Below are positions 51,478 through 60,780 of a stretch of DNA of 64,000 bases, in pieces. Origin of the DNA: JAWLDV01 sp046537975 (lineage in GTDB: Bacteria; Desulfobacterota; Desulfobulbia; Desulfobulbales; SURF-16). The stretch lies in the NCBI GenBank assembly GCA_046537975.1, contig JBKHJR010000001.1:1-64000 (forward strand), written 5' to 3'. Position 1 is the first letter of the stretch, and every line of letters starts with the position of its first letter. The position numbers and the translations under genes are program-made. The notes under the pieces were generated by a model. That model was not told the DNA's origin, made no database searches, and was given only the letters and a program-made list of their open reading frames with translations.

Positions 51478-52973
51478 GCTGGGAAAGCGGCTTGATTATC
51501 GCCATTCTGGTCAGTTCCTTCCTGCCGGGGGTAGTCATTTTCGCCATAGCCGAGGAAAGCACCCGGCTGCGAACCAGCTTGAACTTTATGGGCGCCCTGT
51601 TCAAGGTGATTCTGATTGTGATAATGGATATTGCCATTTATCTCGGCCGGACTTTTGAATTGCGGCTCCCCCTTTTCAAGGGGGTGGAGATATTTTTAAA
51701 CGCCGATCCCCTGTCCGCCCTGTTCGCCACTTTGTCCGGCGTCCTCTGGCTGCTGACCACCATCTATGCTGTAGGCTACCTGGAGAACTCCCCGAACCGC
51801 AGCCACTTCTTCGGTTACTTCAGTCTCTGTGTGACTGTTACCATCGGCATTGCCATGGCCGGCAACCTGGTGACCTTCCTTCTTTTTTACGAGATGCTGA
51901 CCCTGGCCACTTACCCCCTGATTATCCATCGCGGGACTGATGAAGCCCTGGAGGCTGGACGCAAGTACCTGATTTACGCCTTCGGAGGCGGGGCAGTGTT
52001 TCTCTTCGGAGTTATCTGGCTCCATACTCTGGTGGGTCTGGGGGACTTTACTCCGGCGGGATTCTCCCCTGTGTTTCTGGCCGGGCATCAGATGGAATTG
52101 AAGCTGATTTTTCTGCTGCTTATAGCCGGGGTGGGAGTGAAAGCGGCAATAGTCCCTCTGCACGGCTGGCTGCCCCAGGCCATGGTGGCTCCGGCTCCGG
52201 TCAGCGCCTTGCTCCATGCCGTGGCTGTGGTCAAAGCGGGAGCCTTCGGCGTTGTCCGCATTGTTTTTGATGTTTACGGAGTAAGGAACGCAATGCATCT
52301 GGGGGTACTGCCCTGGCTTACCTTTTTTTCTTCACTAACCATTATCTGGGGGTCCATCCGGGCCCTGCAGCAGGATGACCTGAAAAGGCGCCTGGCTTTT
52401 TCCACAGTGAGCCAGATCTCCTATATTGCCCTGGGTGTAAGCCTGGCTCCCCAGACTGCGGCTGCAACCGGCGGCATCGTTCATCTGGTCCATCAGGGCC
52501 TGATGAAGGTAACGCTTTTTTTCTGTGCCGGTAATCTGGCGGAAACTCTGGGTATTCACAAGATCAGTGAAATGGATGGGGTAGGCCGTCGCATGCCTCT
52601 GACCATGGCTGCCTTCACTGTCGGGGCCCTGGGGATGATAGGAATACCGCCTACCGCCGGTTTTGTCAGCAAATGGTACCTCGGCCTGGGCAGCCTTGAG
52701 GCCGAGAACTGGTGGATTATCGGTGTGCTGGTAGCCAGCAGCCTCCTTAATGCCGCATACTTTTTGCCCATCCTCTTCAGGGCCTGGTTCAGGGAGCAGG
52801 CTCTGCCCTGGCCCCAGGACAAGCAGTTCGGCGCCTATGAAACCCACTGGATGCTCCTGGTACCACCCCTGATCACTGCAGTAATCGTGATATTCTCCGG
52901 GTTATTGGCTAATGCACAGATCAGCCCCCTGGCCTGGGTAAGGTTTATTATGCTGGAGTACGGCCTGTCATGA
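51474..52973 (+). CDS. Na+/H+ antiporter subunit D-like 2 (NuoL/M type)
   Basis: 499 aa. I start at ATG 51474 (MSWESGLII), which overlaps the previous stop by 4 bp and has GGGAGGGG before it. The open frame runs far back to 51183, inside mrpD, but that extension is a shadow. Channel residues: LLFYEMLTLATYPLIIHRG, GVKAAIVPLHGWLPQAMVAP and RLAFSTVSQISYIAL. Overlaps the following D-like gene by 4 bp. Confidence 0.92.
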   Translation: MSWESGLIIAILVSSFLPGVVIFAIAEESTRLRTSLNFMGALFKVILIVIMDIAIYLGRTFELRLPLFKGVEIFLNADPLSALFATLSGVLWLLTTIYAVGYLENSPNRSHFFGYFSLCVTVTIGIAMAGNLVTFLLFYEMLTLATYPLIIHRGTDEALEAGRKYLIYAFGGGAVFLFGVIWLHTLVGLGDFTPAGFSPVFLAGHQMELKLIFLLLIAGVGVKAAIVPLHGWLPQAMVAPAPVSALLHAVAVVKAGAFGVVRIVFDVYGVRNAMHLGVLPWLTFFSSLTIIWGSIRALQQDDLKRRLAFSTVSQISYIALGVSLAPQTAAATGGIVHLVHQGLMKVTLFFCAGNLAETLGIHKISEMDGVGRRMPLTMAAFTVGALGMIGIPPTAGFVSKWYLGLGSLEAENWWIIGVLVASSLLNAAYFLPILFRAWFREQALPWPQDKQFGAYETHWMLLVPPLITAVIVIFSGLLANAQISPLAWVRFIMLEYGLS

Positions 52974-54769
52974 CCGAAACCGGTTTGCTGAGTATAATCT
53001 ATCCTGTTATCTTATCTCTGGTGGCAGGGTTACCTCTTCTGGTAGCGGTGCGCTGCTGTCTGCCCGCGGTCCGTAAACTTAAAGCCGGATGGAACCTTCT
53101 GCCCTGGACTACGGTGCCTGCTCTGTTAGCTGGTCTGGTCATTCCAGATGATGTTGTGGTCCGGGTACCCTGGTTTTTTATGGGTGGTGTTATGGGGCTT
53201 GATGGTACCGGCCGCATTTTCCTCTTTATCACCGCAGTCATTTGGCTGCTGGCCGCACTTACAGTCAGGGAAGAATTTCGAAACCGGCAGGGAGAGCGTC
53301 GGTTCAGCGCCTATTTTCTGGTGGCCATGGCCGGTAACCTGGGGTTAATCGTGGCCCGGGATATGTTGGGTTTCTATCTGTTTTTTGCCATTATGAGTTT
53401 TGCCGCTTACGGCCTGATTAACCATTATCATACCCCTGAATCCCGCCGGGCCGGGAGGATCTATCTTATTCTGGTCATGGTCAGTGAGGTGGCCATGTTC
53501 ACTGCCCTGGTCCTGATTTCGTTCCAGGCCCAGAGCCGATCTTTTTCGGATATCGCAGATATCTCCTTGTCCCTGCCCGCCCTGCTTCTTCTATTTATCG
53601 CTTTTGGAGTCAAGGTCGGGGCTCTGCCTTTCCAGGCCTGGATGCCTCCAGCCTACCAGCAGACCCCGATCCCCGGAGCCACAGCCCTGGCCGGGGCCAT
53701 GGCCAACGCCGGAATCCTGGGCTGGTTGCGCTTTATCCCCCTGGGTTATATGGTATCCGGAAGCGGGGCCTTGCTTTTTATAACAGCGGGAGGCCTGGTT
53801 GCAATCTACGGGGTGATCTACGGATTAGGGCAGCGAAAGGCGGGAGCGGTGCTGGGATCATCCAGCATGAGTCAGATGGGCCTGATGACCATTGTGGTAG
53901 GCCTGGGTCTCTTGTCACGGGAGGGAGGGGAGTATGCCGTTTACCTGCTCCCCCTTTATGCCGTGCATCATTCCCTGGCCAAAGGCAGCCTGTTTTTAGG
54001 CTATGGTGTAATTGAAAGAGGTGGAAGGCTCGCCCGGCCCCTGCTCCTGGCCGGCTTACTGCTGGCTTCCCTTTCCCTGGCAGGTCTCCCCCTGACCAGC
54101 GGCGCTGTGGTCAAGACCGGCCTCAAGGAACTGGCCCAGGTAAGCGGCGGCAGCTGGTACGCCCTGGGCCGGGTCTTTCTTCCTGTCTCTTCTCTGGGGA
54201 CCACGGTCCTGATGCTGCACTTTTGCAGGCTGTTCTGGCGGAAAAGGCCGGCCGGGACAGGGCAAAAGGTGCTGATCCTGCCCTGGCTTGCCGCCCTGGC
54301 CGGATCGGTTTTTTGCCTCTGGATGTGGCCGGTTGCGCACAGGCTGGGCAGACATTCCCTGGATCCTTCTCTGATCCTGCATTCTTTCTGGCCGGTGGCC
54401 GCAGGTACCGGTTTGTTTCTGCTCTGGTTTATCCTGCCGGACGGGTTCAGAAAAAGGGCTGGAGATCTTTTTCCGGGGGCCTGTCCGGAAGAAGAATTGC
54501 TAACCGCCCGGTCATCCGCCCCAACTCCGGTACGCTGTGTCAAGGTAGTTGATCAATTATCCACTCCGGTCAAAAAATTTCTCGCCGGGGCTGAAAACTT
54601 CTATCAGAGTCTGGATACTTCCTGGTTCGGCAAATGGCTGGCCCTTTCTCCCTCCTCCCCTCTGGGAGCAAGACTGCGCAAGCCCGAAAAGGTGCTGGGC
54701 CGTTGGTCGGTGGTGGGTTTTTTCTATCTGGCAGTCTGTATTACTCTATTGTTCCTTTTCAAATTATAA
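52970..54769 (+). CDS. Na+/H+ antiporter subunit D-like 3, with C-terminal extension
   Basis: 599-aa NuoL/M/N-like membrane protein; GVKVGALPFQAWMPPAYQQTP and AGAVLGSSSMSQMGLM are the core. The last 120 residues extend beyond the usual channel core: after LLTARSSAPTPVRC comes an amphipathic segment (LSTPVKKFLAGAENFYQSLD) and a final helix FFYLAVCITLLFLFKL, a layout like the lateral helix of NuoL. Last gene of the Mrp operon; its end overlaps the Cys-rich miniprotein by 6 bp. Confidence 0.9.
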   Translation: MTETGLLSIIYPVILSLVAGLPLLVAVRCCLPAVRKLKAGWNLLPWTTVPALLAGLVIPDDVVVRVPWFFMGGVMGLDGTGRIFLFITAVIWLLAALTVREEFRNRQGERRFSAYFLVAMAGNLGLIVARDMLGFYLFFAIMSFAAYGLINHYHTPESRRAGRIYLILVMVSEVAMFTALVLISFQAQSRSFSDIADISLSLPALLLLFIAFGVKVGALPFQAWMPPAYQQTPIPGATALAGAMANAGILGWLRFIPLGYMVSGSGALLFITAGGLVAIYGVIYGLGQRKAGAVLGSSSMSQMGLMTIVVGLGLLSREGGEYAVYLLPLYAVHHSLAKGSLFLGYGVIERGGRLARPLLLAGLLLASLSLAGLPLTSGAVVKTGLKELAQVSGGSWYALGRVFLPVSSLGTTVLMLHFCRLFWRKRPAGTGQKVLILPWLAALAGSVFCLWMWPVAHRLGRHSLDPSLILHSFWPVAAGTGLFLLWFILPDGFRKRAGDLFPGACPEEELLTARSSAPTPVRCVKVVDQLSTPVKKFLAGAENFYQSLDTSWFGKWLALSPSSPLGARLRKPEKVLGRWSVVGFFYLAVCITLLFLFKL

Positions 54770-54961
54770 ATCACTTCTGTCGTATTCAGAATTACCTGAC
54801 TTGTCGCAGGGACATGCCTTTCGGGGACGGCAGATCTTGCAGCGTTCGTCACTGCACCACTGGCAGGCGAAGCAGTCCGGACACCTTTGTTTTTTTTCTT
54901 TACCGGACTGTTCCGGGATGTAGATCTTGCCCAGACCATCCGGGGATTGTTCAAAAGGCAT
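54764..54961 (-). CDS. Small cysteine-rich protein, 65 aa, eight cysteines
   Basis: Eight Cys in one cluster: C-x2-C-x2-C-x2-C-x4-C-x2-C-x5-C-x-C (CPDCFACQWCSDERCKIC then CRPRKACPC form). Such spacing suits Zn or Fe-S binding. ATG 54961 has GGAG 9 bp upstream. The end overlaps the last Mrp gene tail-to-tail by 6 bp. I recognise no family. It is very likely real because of the cysteine pattern and ribosome site. Confidence 0.65.
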   Translation of the reverse strand: MPFEQSPDGLGKIYIPEQSGKEKKQRCPDCFACQWCSDERCKICRPRKACPCDKSGNSEYDRSDL

Positions 54962-55341
54962 ATATTGTTATGCTCCGCAGAGCAAGGCTTTGGTTAATCT
55001 GCTTTTCTGGTTCCTGTTTAGTGCAGTTTTTTCATTTAATCAGTGAACCTGACAAGAGTTGTACAAAAATTAATGACTATACTAATAGGTAGGCTAAATA
55101 CAATATTTGTCAACAGGAAAAAAATTGTAACTGTGAATATAAATGAAATGATTTACTGTTTATTTTATTAACCTTTAGTTTTCAGGTATTAGCGGTTAAC
55201 ATTAAAGGTTAAGCCGATTAGTTTAGTATCGGATACAAAAAGTATTACCTGCCTGCTGATATACTTGAAGTAAAGGCGGTATTCTGCAAGTTGTTGATAC
55301 AATATCATTAATCCTCAAAACTTTATTCCATTTTTTTATAC
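54962..55341 (+). other. Intergenic, 380 bp, AT-rich
   Basis: Divergent between the cysteine-rich gene and uup. It has long A/T stretches (55060-55220) but no convincing promoter pair, hairpin or RNA gene. Confidence 0.4.
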
Positions 55342-57234
55342 ATGAACTTAATAAATCTACAGGAAGTAAGCCTTGCCTTCGGCGGCAGTAACCTCCTTGA
55401 CCGGATTAACCTCCGGATTGAAAGCGGAGAACGAGTCTGCCTGGTGGGTAGAAACGGTGAAGGCAAATCTTCCCTTTTGAAAATTATTAACGGCGATCTC
55501 TCTCCGGACAGCGGCCAGATTATTCGTAGTCAGGGGATGAAAACCGCTATGCTGAGCCAGGAAGTCCCTGGAGACCTGAAAGGCACGGTATATGAGGTAG
55601 TGGCTTCCGGTCTGGCCGAGCTCCAGGGGCTTCTTACCAGGCATCATGAAATAAGCGAGGCCCTGAGCTCGTATCAGGATTCAACCCTGTTTGCCGAGCT
55701 CAGTGATATCCAGGCTAAAATAGAGGCAGCCGGCGGCTGGGATATAGCGCAGCAGGTGGAGTCGGTTCTTTCCAGACTTAAACTGGATCCGAAAGCTGTT
55801 TTCGCTGATCTCTCCGGAGGATTGAAGCGCAGAACCATGCTGGCCCGATCCCTTGTGAGTTCTCCGGATTTGCTTCTGCTGGATGAACCCACCAATCATC
55901 TGGACATCGATTCCATCAACTGGCTGGAGGATTTCCTCAAGGGGCTTGACTGTTCACTGCTCTTCATCACCCATGACCGGATGCTGGCGGCAAGTCTCGC
56001 CACTCGGATTCTTGATCTGGATCGGGGTGTCCTCACCAGCTGGCCGGGAGACTGGCATACCTATCTCAGGAAAAAGGAGGAATGGCTGGCAGTGGAGGCG
56101 GAACATCAGGAGAAGTTTGATAAGCGGCTTTCCCAGGAAGAGGCCTGGATACGACAAGGGGTCAAGGCAAGACGCACCCGCAATCAGGGCAGGGTCAGAG
56201 CTCTGCAGGCCATGCGCGAGGAGCGCCGGGCCCGGCGGGAGTTGAGCGGCAAGGCGAAGATGGAGATCCAGGAAGCGGAAAGATCCGGAAAACTGGTGGT
56301 CCGGGCCCAAAATATTTCCTACAGCTACGGAACTGAACCGGTAATCTCTGATTTCTCCACCACTATCCTGCGGGGAGACAAGGTGGGGTTACTCGGTCCC
56401 AACGGCTGCGGCAAGACCACTCTCCTCAAGCTGCTGCTGGGTGATCTCGAGCCTACGTCAGGAAAGATCAAGCTGGGTACCAACCTGGAGGTCGCCTATT
56501 TTGATCAGCTGCGGGGCCAGCTGGATGAAGAGGCCACTGTGGCTGAAAATGTCGGGGAAGGGAAAGACATGGTTGTCGTCAACAACCGCAGCAAACATAT
56601 AATCGGCTATCTCAAAGATTTTCTTTTTACCCCGGACCGGGCCCGTTCTCCGGTTTCCATTCTCTCAGGGGGGGAAAGGAACAGGCTGCTTCTGGCCAAG
56701 CTTTTCACCAGGCCCGCCAACCTGCTGGTTATGGATGAGCCCACCAATGACCTGGATATGGAGACCCTGGAACTCCTGGAGGAACTGCTGGTCGATTATC
56801 AGGGTACGGTCCTCCTGGTCAGTCATGACCGGGCCTTTCTGGACAATGTGGTAACCAGTACCCTGGCCTATGAAGGCAAAGGCTGTTTTCAGGACTATGC
56901 CGGCGGTTACAGCGACTGGCTTAAGCAGAGAAAAAAACAGGAGCCTGCTGCCGCCCTGGACCAGCAGACCGGAAGGAAAAAGGGGAAAACAGTTAAGAAC
57001 GGTACCCGGAAACCCACTTTCAAGGAAAAGAAGGAACTGGAGGAACTGCCGGAAAGAATCGAGGTCTTGGAGTCCGAGCAGGAAAATCTGTACAGTGCCC
57101 TGGCTGATCCGGAAAGCTATCAGCAGGAGGGAGGAGATAAGATCGTCAGACTTAGAAACAGGCTGGCTGAACTTGAAAAAGAGCTGGAAGAGGCTTACCA
57201 GCGCTGGGAAGCTCTGGAGGGGATAGGGGATTAA
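55342..57234 (+). CDS. uup: ABC-F ATPase Uup
   Basis: 630 aa. Two ATPase domains (Walker A GRNGEGKSS and GPNGCGKTT; signatures LSGGLKRRT and LSGGERNRL; Walker B LLLLDEPTNHLD and LLVMDEPTNDLD). The C-terminal 90 residues form the Uup-specific DNA-binding coiled coil (KEKKELEELPERIEVLESEQ). Uup binds branched DNA and ribosomes. The EttA paralogue is at 8.6 kb. The linker EEAWIRQGVKARRTRNQGRV is Uup-type. Confidence 0.94.
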   Translation: MNLINLQEVSLAFGGSNLLDRINLRIESGERVCLVGRNGEGKSSLLKIINGDLSPDSGQIIRSQGMKTAMLSQEVPGDLKGTVYEVVASGLAELQGLLTRHHEISEALSSYQDSTLFAELSDIQAKIEAAGGWDIAQQVESVLSRLKLDPKAVFADLSGGLKRRTMLARSLVSSPDLLLLDEPTNHLDIDSINWLEDFLKGLDCSLLFITHDRMLAASLATRILDLDRGVLTSWPGDWHTYLRKKEEWLAVEAEHQEKFDKRLSQEEAWIRQGVKARRTRNQGRVRALQAMREERRARRELSGKAKMEIQEAERSGKLVVRAQNISYSYGTEPVISDFSTTILRGDKVGLLGPNGCGKTTLLKLLLGDLEPTSGKIKLGTNLEVAYFDQLRGQLDEEATVAENVGEGKDMVVVNNRSKHIIGYLKDFLFTPDRARSPVSILSGGERNRLLLAKLFTRPANLLVMDEPTNDLDMETLELLEELLVDYQGTVLLVSHDRAFLDNVVTSTLAYEGKGCFQDYAGGYSDWLKQRKKQEPAAALDQQTGRKKGKTVKNGTRKPTFKEKKELEELPERIEVLESEQENLYSALADPESYQQEGGDKIVRLRNRLAELEKELEEAYQRWEALEGIGD

Positions 57235-57405
57235 AGTTATCTGGTGGCTTTTAAGAAGGGGTTCTGATAAGTACAGAGGCCTACCTGGACCTGTTAATCC
57301 GGTTCCCCATTCCCATTATCTCTGCAGCCCTGCAGTATCTTATTGACATATCATAGAGTTTAATTAATCTAATGAAAGGACAACCTCATCGTTTCAGATA
57401 AGAAT

Positions 57406-57747
57406 ATGAAAGAAATTCAGGAAATTCTAAACAGACTTCTCCGCTTCCGTGACGAACGGGACTGGGCCCAGTTCCACACCGCCAAGAACCTGGCCCTTTC
57501 CATCTCCCTGGAATCCGCAGAACTTCTGGAGTTTTTCCAGTGGACCACGGAAGACCAGGATATCCCGCCGGAAAAAATAGATCACCTTTCCGATGAAATT
57601 GCCGATATCTTCATCTACCTCCTGCTTATGTCCCACAAGCTGGGTGTTGATCCCCTGCAGGCGGCGGAGGAAAAGATCAAAAAGAACGAAGAAAAGTATC
57701 CGGCCGAGCTGGTGAAAGGCAAGAGTTTCAAGTATGACGAGTATTGA
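57406..57747 (+). CDS. MazG-like nucleotide pyrophosphohydrolase
   Basis: 113-aa all-alpha NTP pyrophosphohydrolase of the MazG/RS21-C6 (dCTPase) superfamily. Metal ligands are in LSISLESAELLEFFQW and LSDEIADIFIYLLL (E-x2-E and E-x2-D). It likely converts a non-canonical or excess (d)NTP to the NMP; substrate unknown. It precedes SatD by 85 bp on the same strand and may be part of that set. Confidence 0.9.
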   Translation: MKEIQEILNRLLRFRDERDWAQFHTAKNLALSISLESAELLEFFQWTTEDQDIPPEKIDHLSDEIADIFIYLLLMSHKLGVDPLQAAEEKIKKNEEKYPAELVKGKSFKYDEY

Positions 57748-57832
57748 GGAAGGTGGATAATCCCGCCGAGCCCCGGCTTTCTGCCGGACTATGCCCATGG
57801 ATGAAATGATCCAGGGTTGAGAAGGTTTATTT

Positions 57833-58513
57833 ATGGAGATCAATCCCGATAAATTGTATGCCGTAATTACCGGTGATATTATCGGCTCTTCCGGGCTTCC
57901 GGATTTCGAGAGAAAGAAGCTTTATGAAGTCATGAGGTCAGGGGGGGATGCCCTGAGAGCGGCGCACCCGAAAGCTGTTCCCCTGGATATTGATATCTTT
58001 CGTGGTGACAGCTGGCAGCTGCTTGTTGCAGATCCCGGAATGTCTATAAGGACAGGGCTGCTGTACAGGCTTTATATAAAGGCACATATGCAGAACAGGG
58101 TTGACACGCGTATGGCTTTTGCAGTCGGCCGTATCTCGTTTATCCCCGAGCGCAGGGTGAGTGAGGGAGAGGGGAGGGCATTTTACCTGTCAGGTAAGGC
58201 TCTGGAAGAAATGGAAGCTTTCTGTTCTATGGCTTTTTCTCTTGATGACCCGGACGTCAAATCAGAAGTTTTTAATTCCATTGTGATTCTTCTTGATGCC
58301 GTTGTTTCGGATTTAAGTGAGAAACAGTCTCTTGCCCTGTATGGCGCCCTATTGAATCAAACTCAGAATAGAATAGCCACCCTCTGGAATCCGGCGGTCA
58401 AGCAGCAGACCGTAGCCAAGTTACTTAAAAGAGCTCAGTGGCGTCACCTTGAAAAGGTTCTTTATTTATTTGAGAACAGCCTTTACAGGTTGTTCCCGGA
58501 TTATACAGCCTGA
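57833..58513 (+). CDS. SatD family protein
   Basis: 226 aa. N-terminal YAVITGDIIGSSGLPDFERKKL, DIDIFRGDSWQLLVADPG and RMAFAVGRISFIP match the SatD family, named from the Streptococcus mutans sat operon; biochemical role unknown. The two Asp-containing strands (GDIIGS and RGDSW) resemble the metal sites of class III nucleotide cyclases, which is only a fold-level inference. C-terminal half is helical (residues 150-226) and may bind nucleic acid or protein. The DUF3307 membrane gene follows. Confidence 0.8.
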   Translation: MEINPDKLYAVITGDIIGSSGLPDFERKKLYEVMRSGGDALRAAHPKAVPLDIDIFRGDSWQLLVADPGMSIRTGLLYRLYIKAHMQNRVDTRMAFAVGRISFIPERRVSEGEGRAFYLSGKALEEMEAFCSMAFSLDDPDVKSEVFNSIVILLDAVVSDLSEKQSLALYGALLNQTQNRIATLWNPAVKQQTVAKLLKRAQWRHLEKVLYLFENSLYRLFPDYTA

Positions 58514-58569
58514 TATGGCTGTATTTAGACTAAGCAGCCATTTATGCCTGTATGGTTGGGACTGGATTA

Positions 58570-59337
58570 ATGATTGATTTTTCAGTACAGCTCACCATAT
58601 GTCTTCTGAGTGCCCATATATTCGGGGATTTTCTGCTGCAGGCCGATAATGATGCCACCCGCAAGCCCCGGAGTTTCCGCATTCTGTTTAAACACTCTCT
58701 TGTTGTTGCCGCCCTGAGTTATCTTCTGGCCGGATTCTGGCAGGCCTGGTCCATCCCTGTTGTAATTTTTCTCTCCCACGCAGCAATAGATTATCTGAAA
58801 TCGTTATCAGCCGGTAAAGGGTTCAGGGCCCTGATGTTTGATCAGGCGGCCCATGTTGCAGTTATTCTGGCTCTGGTCTGGTTGATTGCCCCTGTTTTCC
58901 CCGGCCGTGATACCTACTGGATGATACTTTTCGGTTCTCTATTTTTTAAGGCTCTTGTCCTGGCAGCAGGTTTTGTTCTGGCTGTTAATGGAGGCAGTGT
59001 AGCAGTAAATACAGCTGTAGCTTCCCATCTTGACGAGATGGGGGAATCCGCGTCAAAAGAGGGAGAACGGCCCGGGGTTGGAAGAGGATTGCAGCAGGGC
59101 GGCAAGATAATCGGCCGATTGGAGCGAGCCCTGATTTTTCTTTTTATCCTGATTGAGACTCCGGAAAGTCTGGGCTTTCTGATAGCGGCAAAAACGATAT
59201 TCCGATTCGGGGAACTCAAAGAAACCAGCCAGCGTATGGAGACCGAATATATCATGATCGGCACTCTCTGGAGTTTTGTCTATGGCATAGCTGTAGCATA
59301 CGGAACCTGCCAGGTTATGGAATGGCTCCTGCCTTGA
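58570..59337 (+). CDS. DUF3307 membrane protein
   Basis: 255 aa from ATG 58570 (MIDFSVQLT; the frame also starts at 58552). The N-terminal half has four hydrophobic helices with the DUF3307 core HIFGDFLLQADNDAT and LSHAAIDYLKSL. A second hydrophobic part (VAVILALVWLIAP, SLFFKALVLAAGFVLAV) is followed by a helical tail. DUF3307 genes often lie beside SatD genes; here the gap is 56 bp. Function unknown. Confidence 0.85.
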   Translation: MIDFSVQLTICLLSAHIFGDFLLQADNDATRKPRSFRILFKHSLVVAALSYLLAGFWQAWSIPVVIFLSHAAIDYLKSLSAGKGFRALMFDQAAHVAVILALVWLIAPVFPGRDTYWMILFGSLFFKALVLAAGFVLAVNGGSVAVNTAVASHLDEMGESASKEGERPGVGRGLQQGGKIIGRLERALIFLFILIETPESLGFLIAAKTIFRFGELKETSQRMETEYIMIGTLWSFVYGIAVAYGTCQVMEWLLP

Positions 59338-59395
59338 CAGTATTTTGCCGGGCTGTCGCTTTTACAATTGCGGCAGTAAGGTCAGGATCGGTTAA

Positions 59396-60541
59396 ATGAT
59401 AAGACCGGATTATAACTACAGTATTGTCAACCTTGTTTCTTCCCTGATTCTGGCTTCAGGAGGCAAGCCCCGGGGCTATGCCCCCCTGGTCGGCCTGGAG
59501 GAACGGGAACTGTCCGGACGGCCTCTTGTTCTTCTGGTCATTGATGGACTGGGGGACTCTTTTTTAGGGAATTTCCCGGACAGTTTCCTCTTCCGGCACC
59601 GCAAGAGGCGGCTGTCCTCGGTTTTTCCTCCCACCACCGCCACAGCGGTGACCAGCTTTTATACCGGGGTAGGCCCCCGGCAGCACGGAATCATCGGATG
59701 GTATACTTTTTTCAAGGAAATGGGTACAGTAGCCACGGTCCTGCCTTTCCGGCCCCGTTACGGCGGACCCAGTTTTTCCGGGGCCGGTGTTTCCCCGGCT
59801 CAGTTTATCGGCAGTGATTCCCTGTTCAATTCGCTGGATATTCCCTGTCACGTGGTACTGCCCCACTATCTGATCGATTCCGGCTACAGCCGGACCCTGT
59901 CAGGAAAGGCCCAACGCCACTCTTATGAGGATCTGGCCGGGATGTTTGCCCGGCTCGAAAATCTGGCGGTTTCCGGGAAGGCCGGTATGGTCATAGCCTA
60001 CCTGCCGGATCTGGACAGTCTTGCCCATGAGAAGGGGATAAGCAGTCCCGAGGTGAAGACCCTTTTCCGGGAGCTGGACAGGCAGTGTCAAACCTTTCTT
60101 CCCGAGGTGGCGGATAGCGGAGCCACCGTCCTGATAAGCGCCGATCACGGCCTGGTTGATAGCTCTGCCGATAGAGTTATCCACCTGAATGATCACCCCC
60201 GGCTTGCCTCCACCCTGGCTCTTCCCCTCTGCGGCGACCCCCGCTGCGCTTACTGCTATGTGCGCCCGGAGCGTCAAGGGGATTTTGAGCACTACATTGA
60301 CCACGAACTCGGCTTTGCCTGTGAACTGAAAACCGGCCGGGACCTTATCCGGGAAGGCTATTTCGGCCCGGGGCCTTCCTCGCCAAGGCTGGAGGAGCGG
60401 ATCGGGGATTACGCTTTGCTGATGCGGGATAATTACGTTATTAAAGATTGCCTGCTCACCGAGGATAGAGCATCAGAACAGAAAGGAGTGCATGGGGGGC
60501 TTACGGAAGAAGAGCTCTATGTACCCCTCATCCTGCTGTAA
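59396..60541 (+). CDS. Alkaline phosphatase superfamily phosphodiesterase/nucleotide pyrophosphatase
   Basis: 381 aa, type I phosphodiesterase/NPP-type enzyme. Metal-binding VIDGLGDSF, the nucleophile threonine in VFPPTTATAVTSF, DLDSLAHEKG and the SADHGLVD and GVHGG ligands are all in the canonical order. No signal peptide is evident, so cytoplasmic. Substrate unknown. Fifty-eight bp downstream of the DUF3307 gene, on the same strand. Confidence 0.85.
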   Translation: MIRPDYNYSIVNLVSSLILASGGKPRGYAPLVGLEERELSGRPLVLLVIDGLGDSFLGNFPDSFLFRHRKRRLSSVFPPTTATAVTSFYTGVGPRQHGIIGWYTFFKEMGTVATVLPFRPRYGGPSFSGAGVSPAQFIGSDSLFNSLDIPCHVVLPHYLIDSGYSRTLSGKAQRHSYEDLAGMFARLENLAVSGKAGMVIAYLPDLDSLAHEKGISSPEVKTLFRELDRQCQTFLPEVADSGATVLISADHGLVDSSADRVIHLNDHPRLASTLALPLCGDPRCAYCYVRPERQGDFEHYIDHELGFACELKTGRDLIREGYFGPGPSSPRLEERIGDYALLMRDNYVIKDCLLTEDRASEQKGVHGGLTEEELYVPLILL

Positions 60542-60780
60542 TTTATGTTGAGGGCTTCAATCTTCCCCTTATTGAAATTATGGTAAGGTATATGCGGCCA
60601 TTTCCCTGGTCCGCTATTTCCAAGCCGGTCACAAGGTTAGAGGGGATCGTGGCCATGGTAAGCATTTAATAAATCTGCCAAGGGTAAAGGTCATACTTGT
60701 CAAAAGTCCTCTTGCGGGTTTATCCTGTTTAAGTATCCAATCTGGAGTCACGAATTATCACCTCAGTCAAGGAGGCTTAT

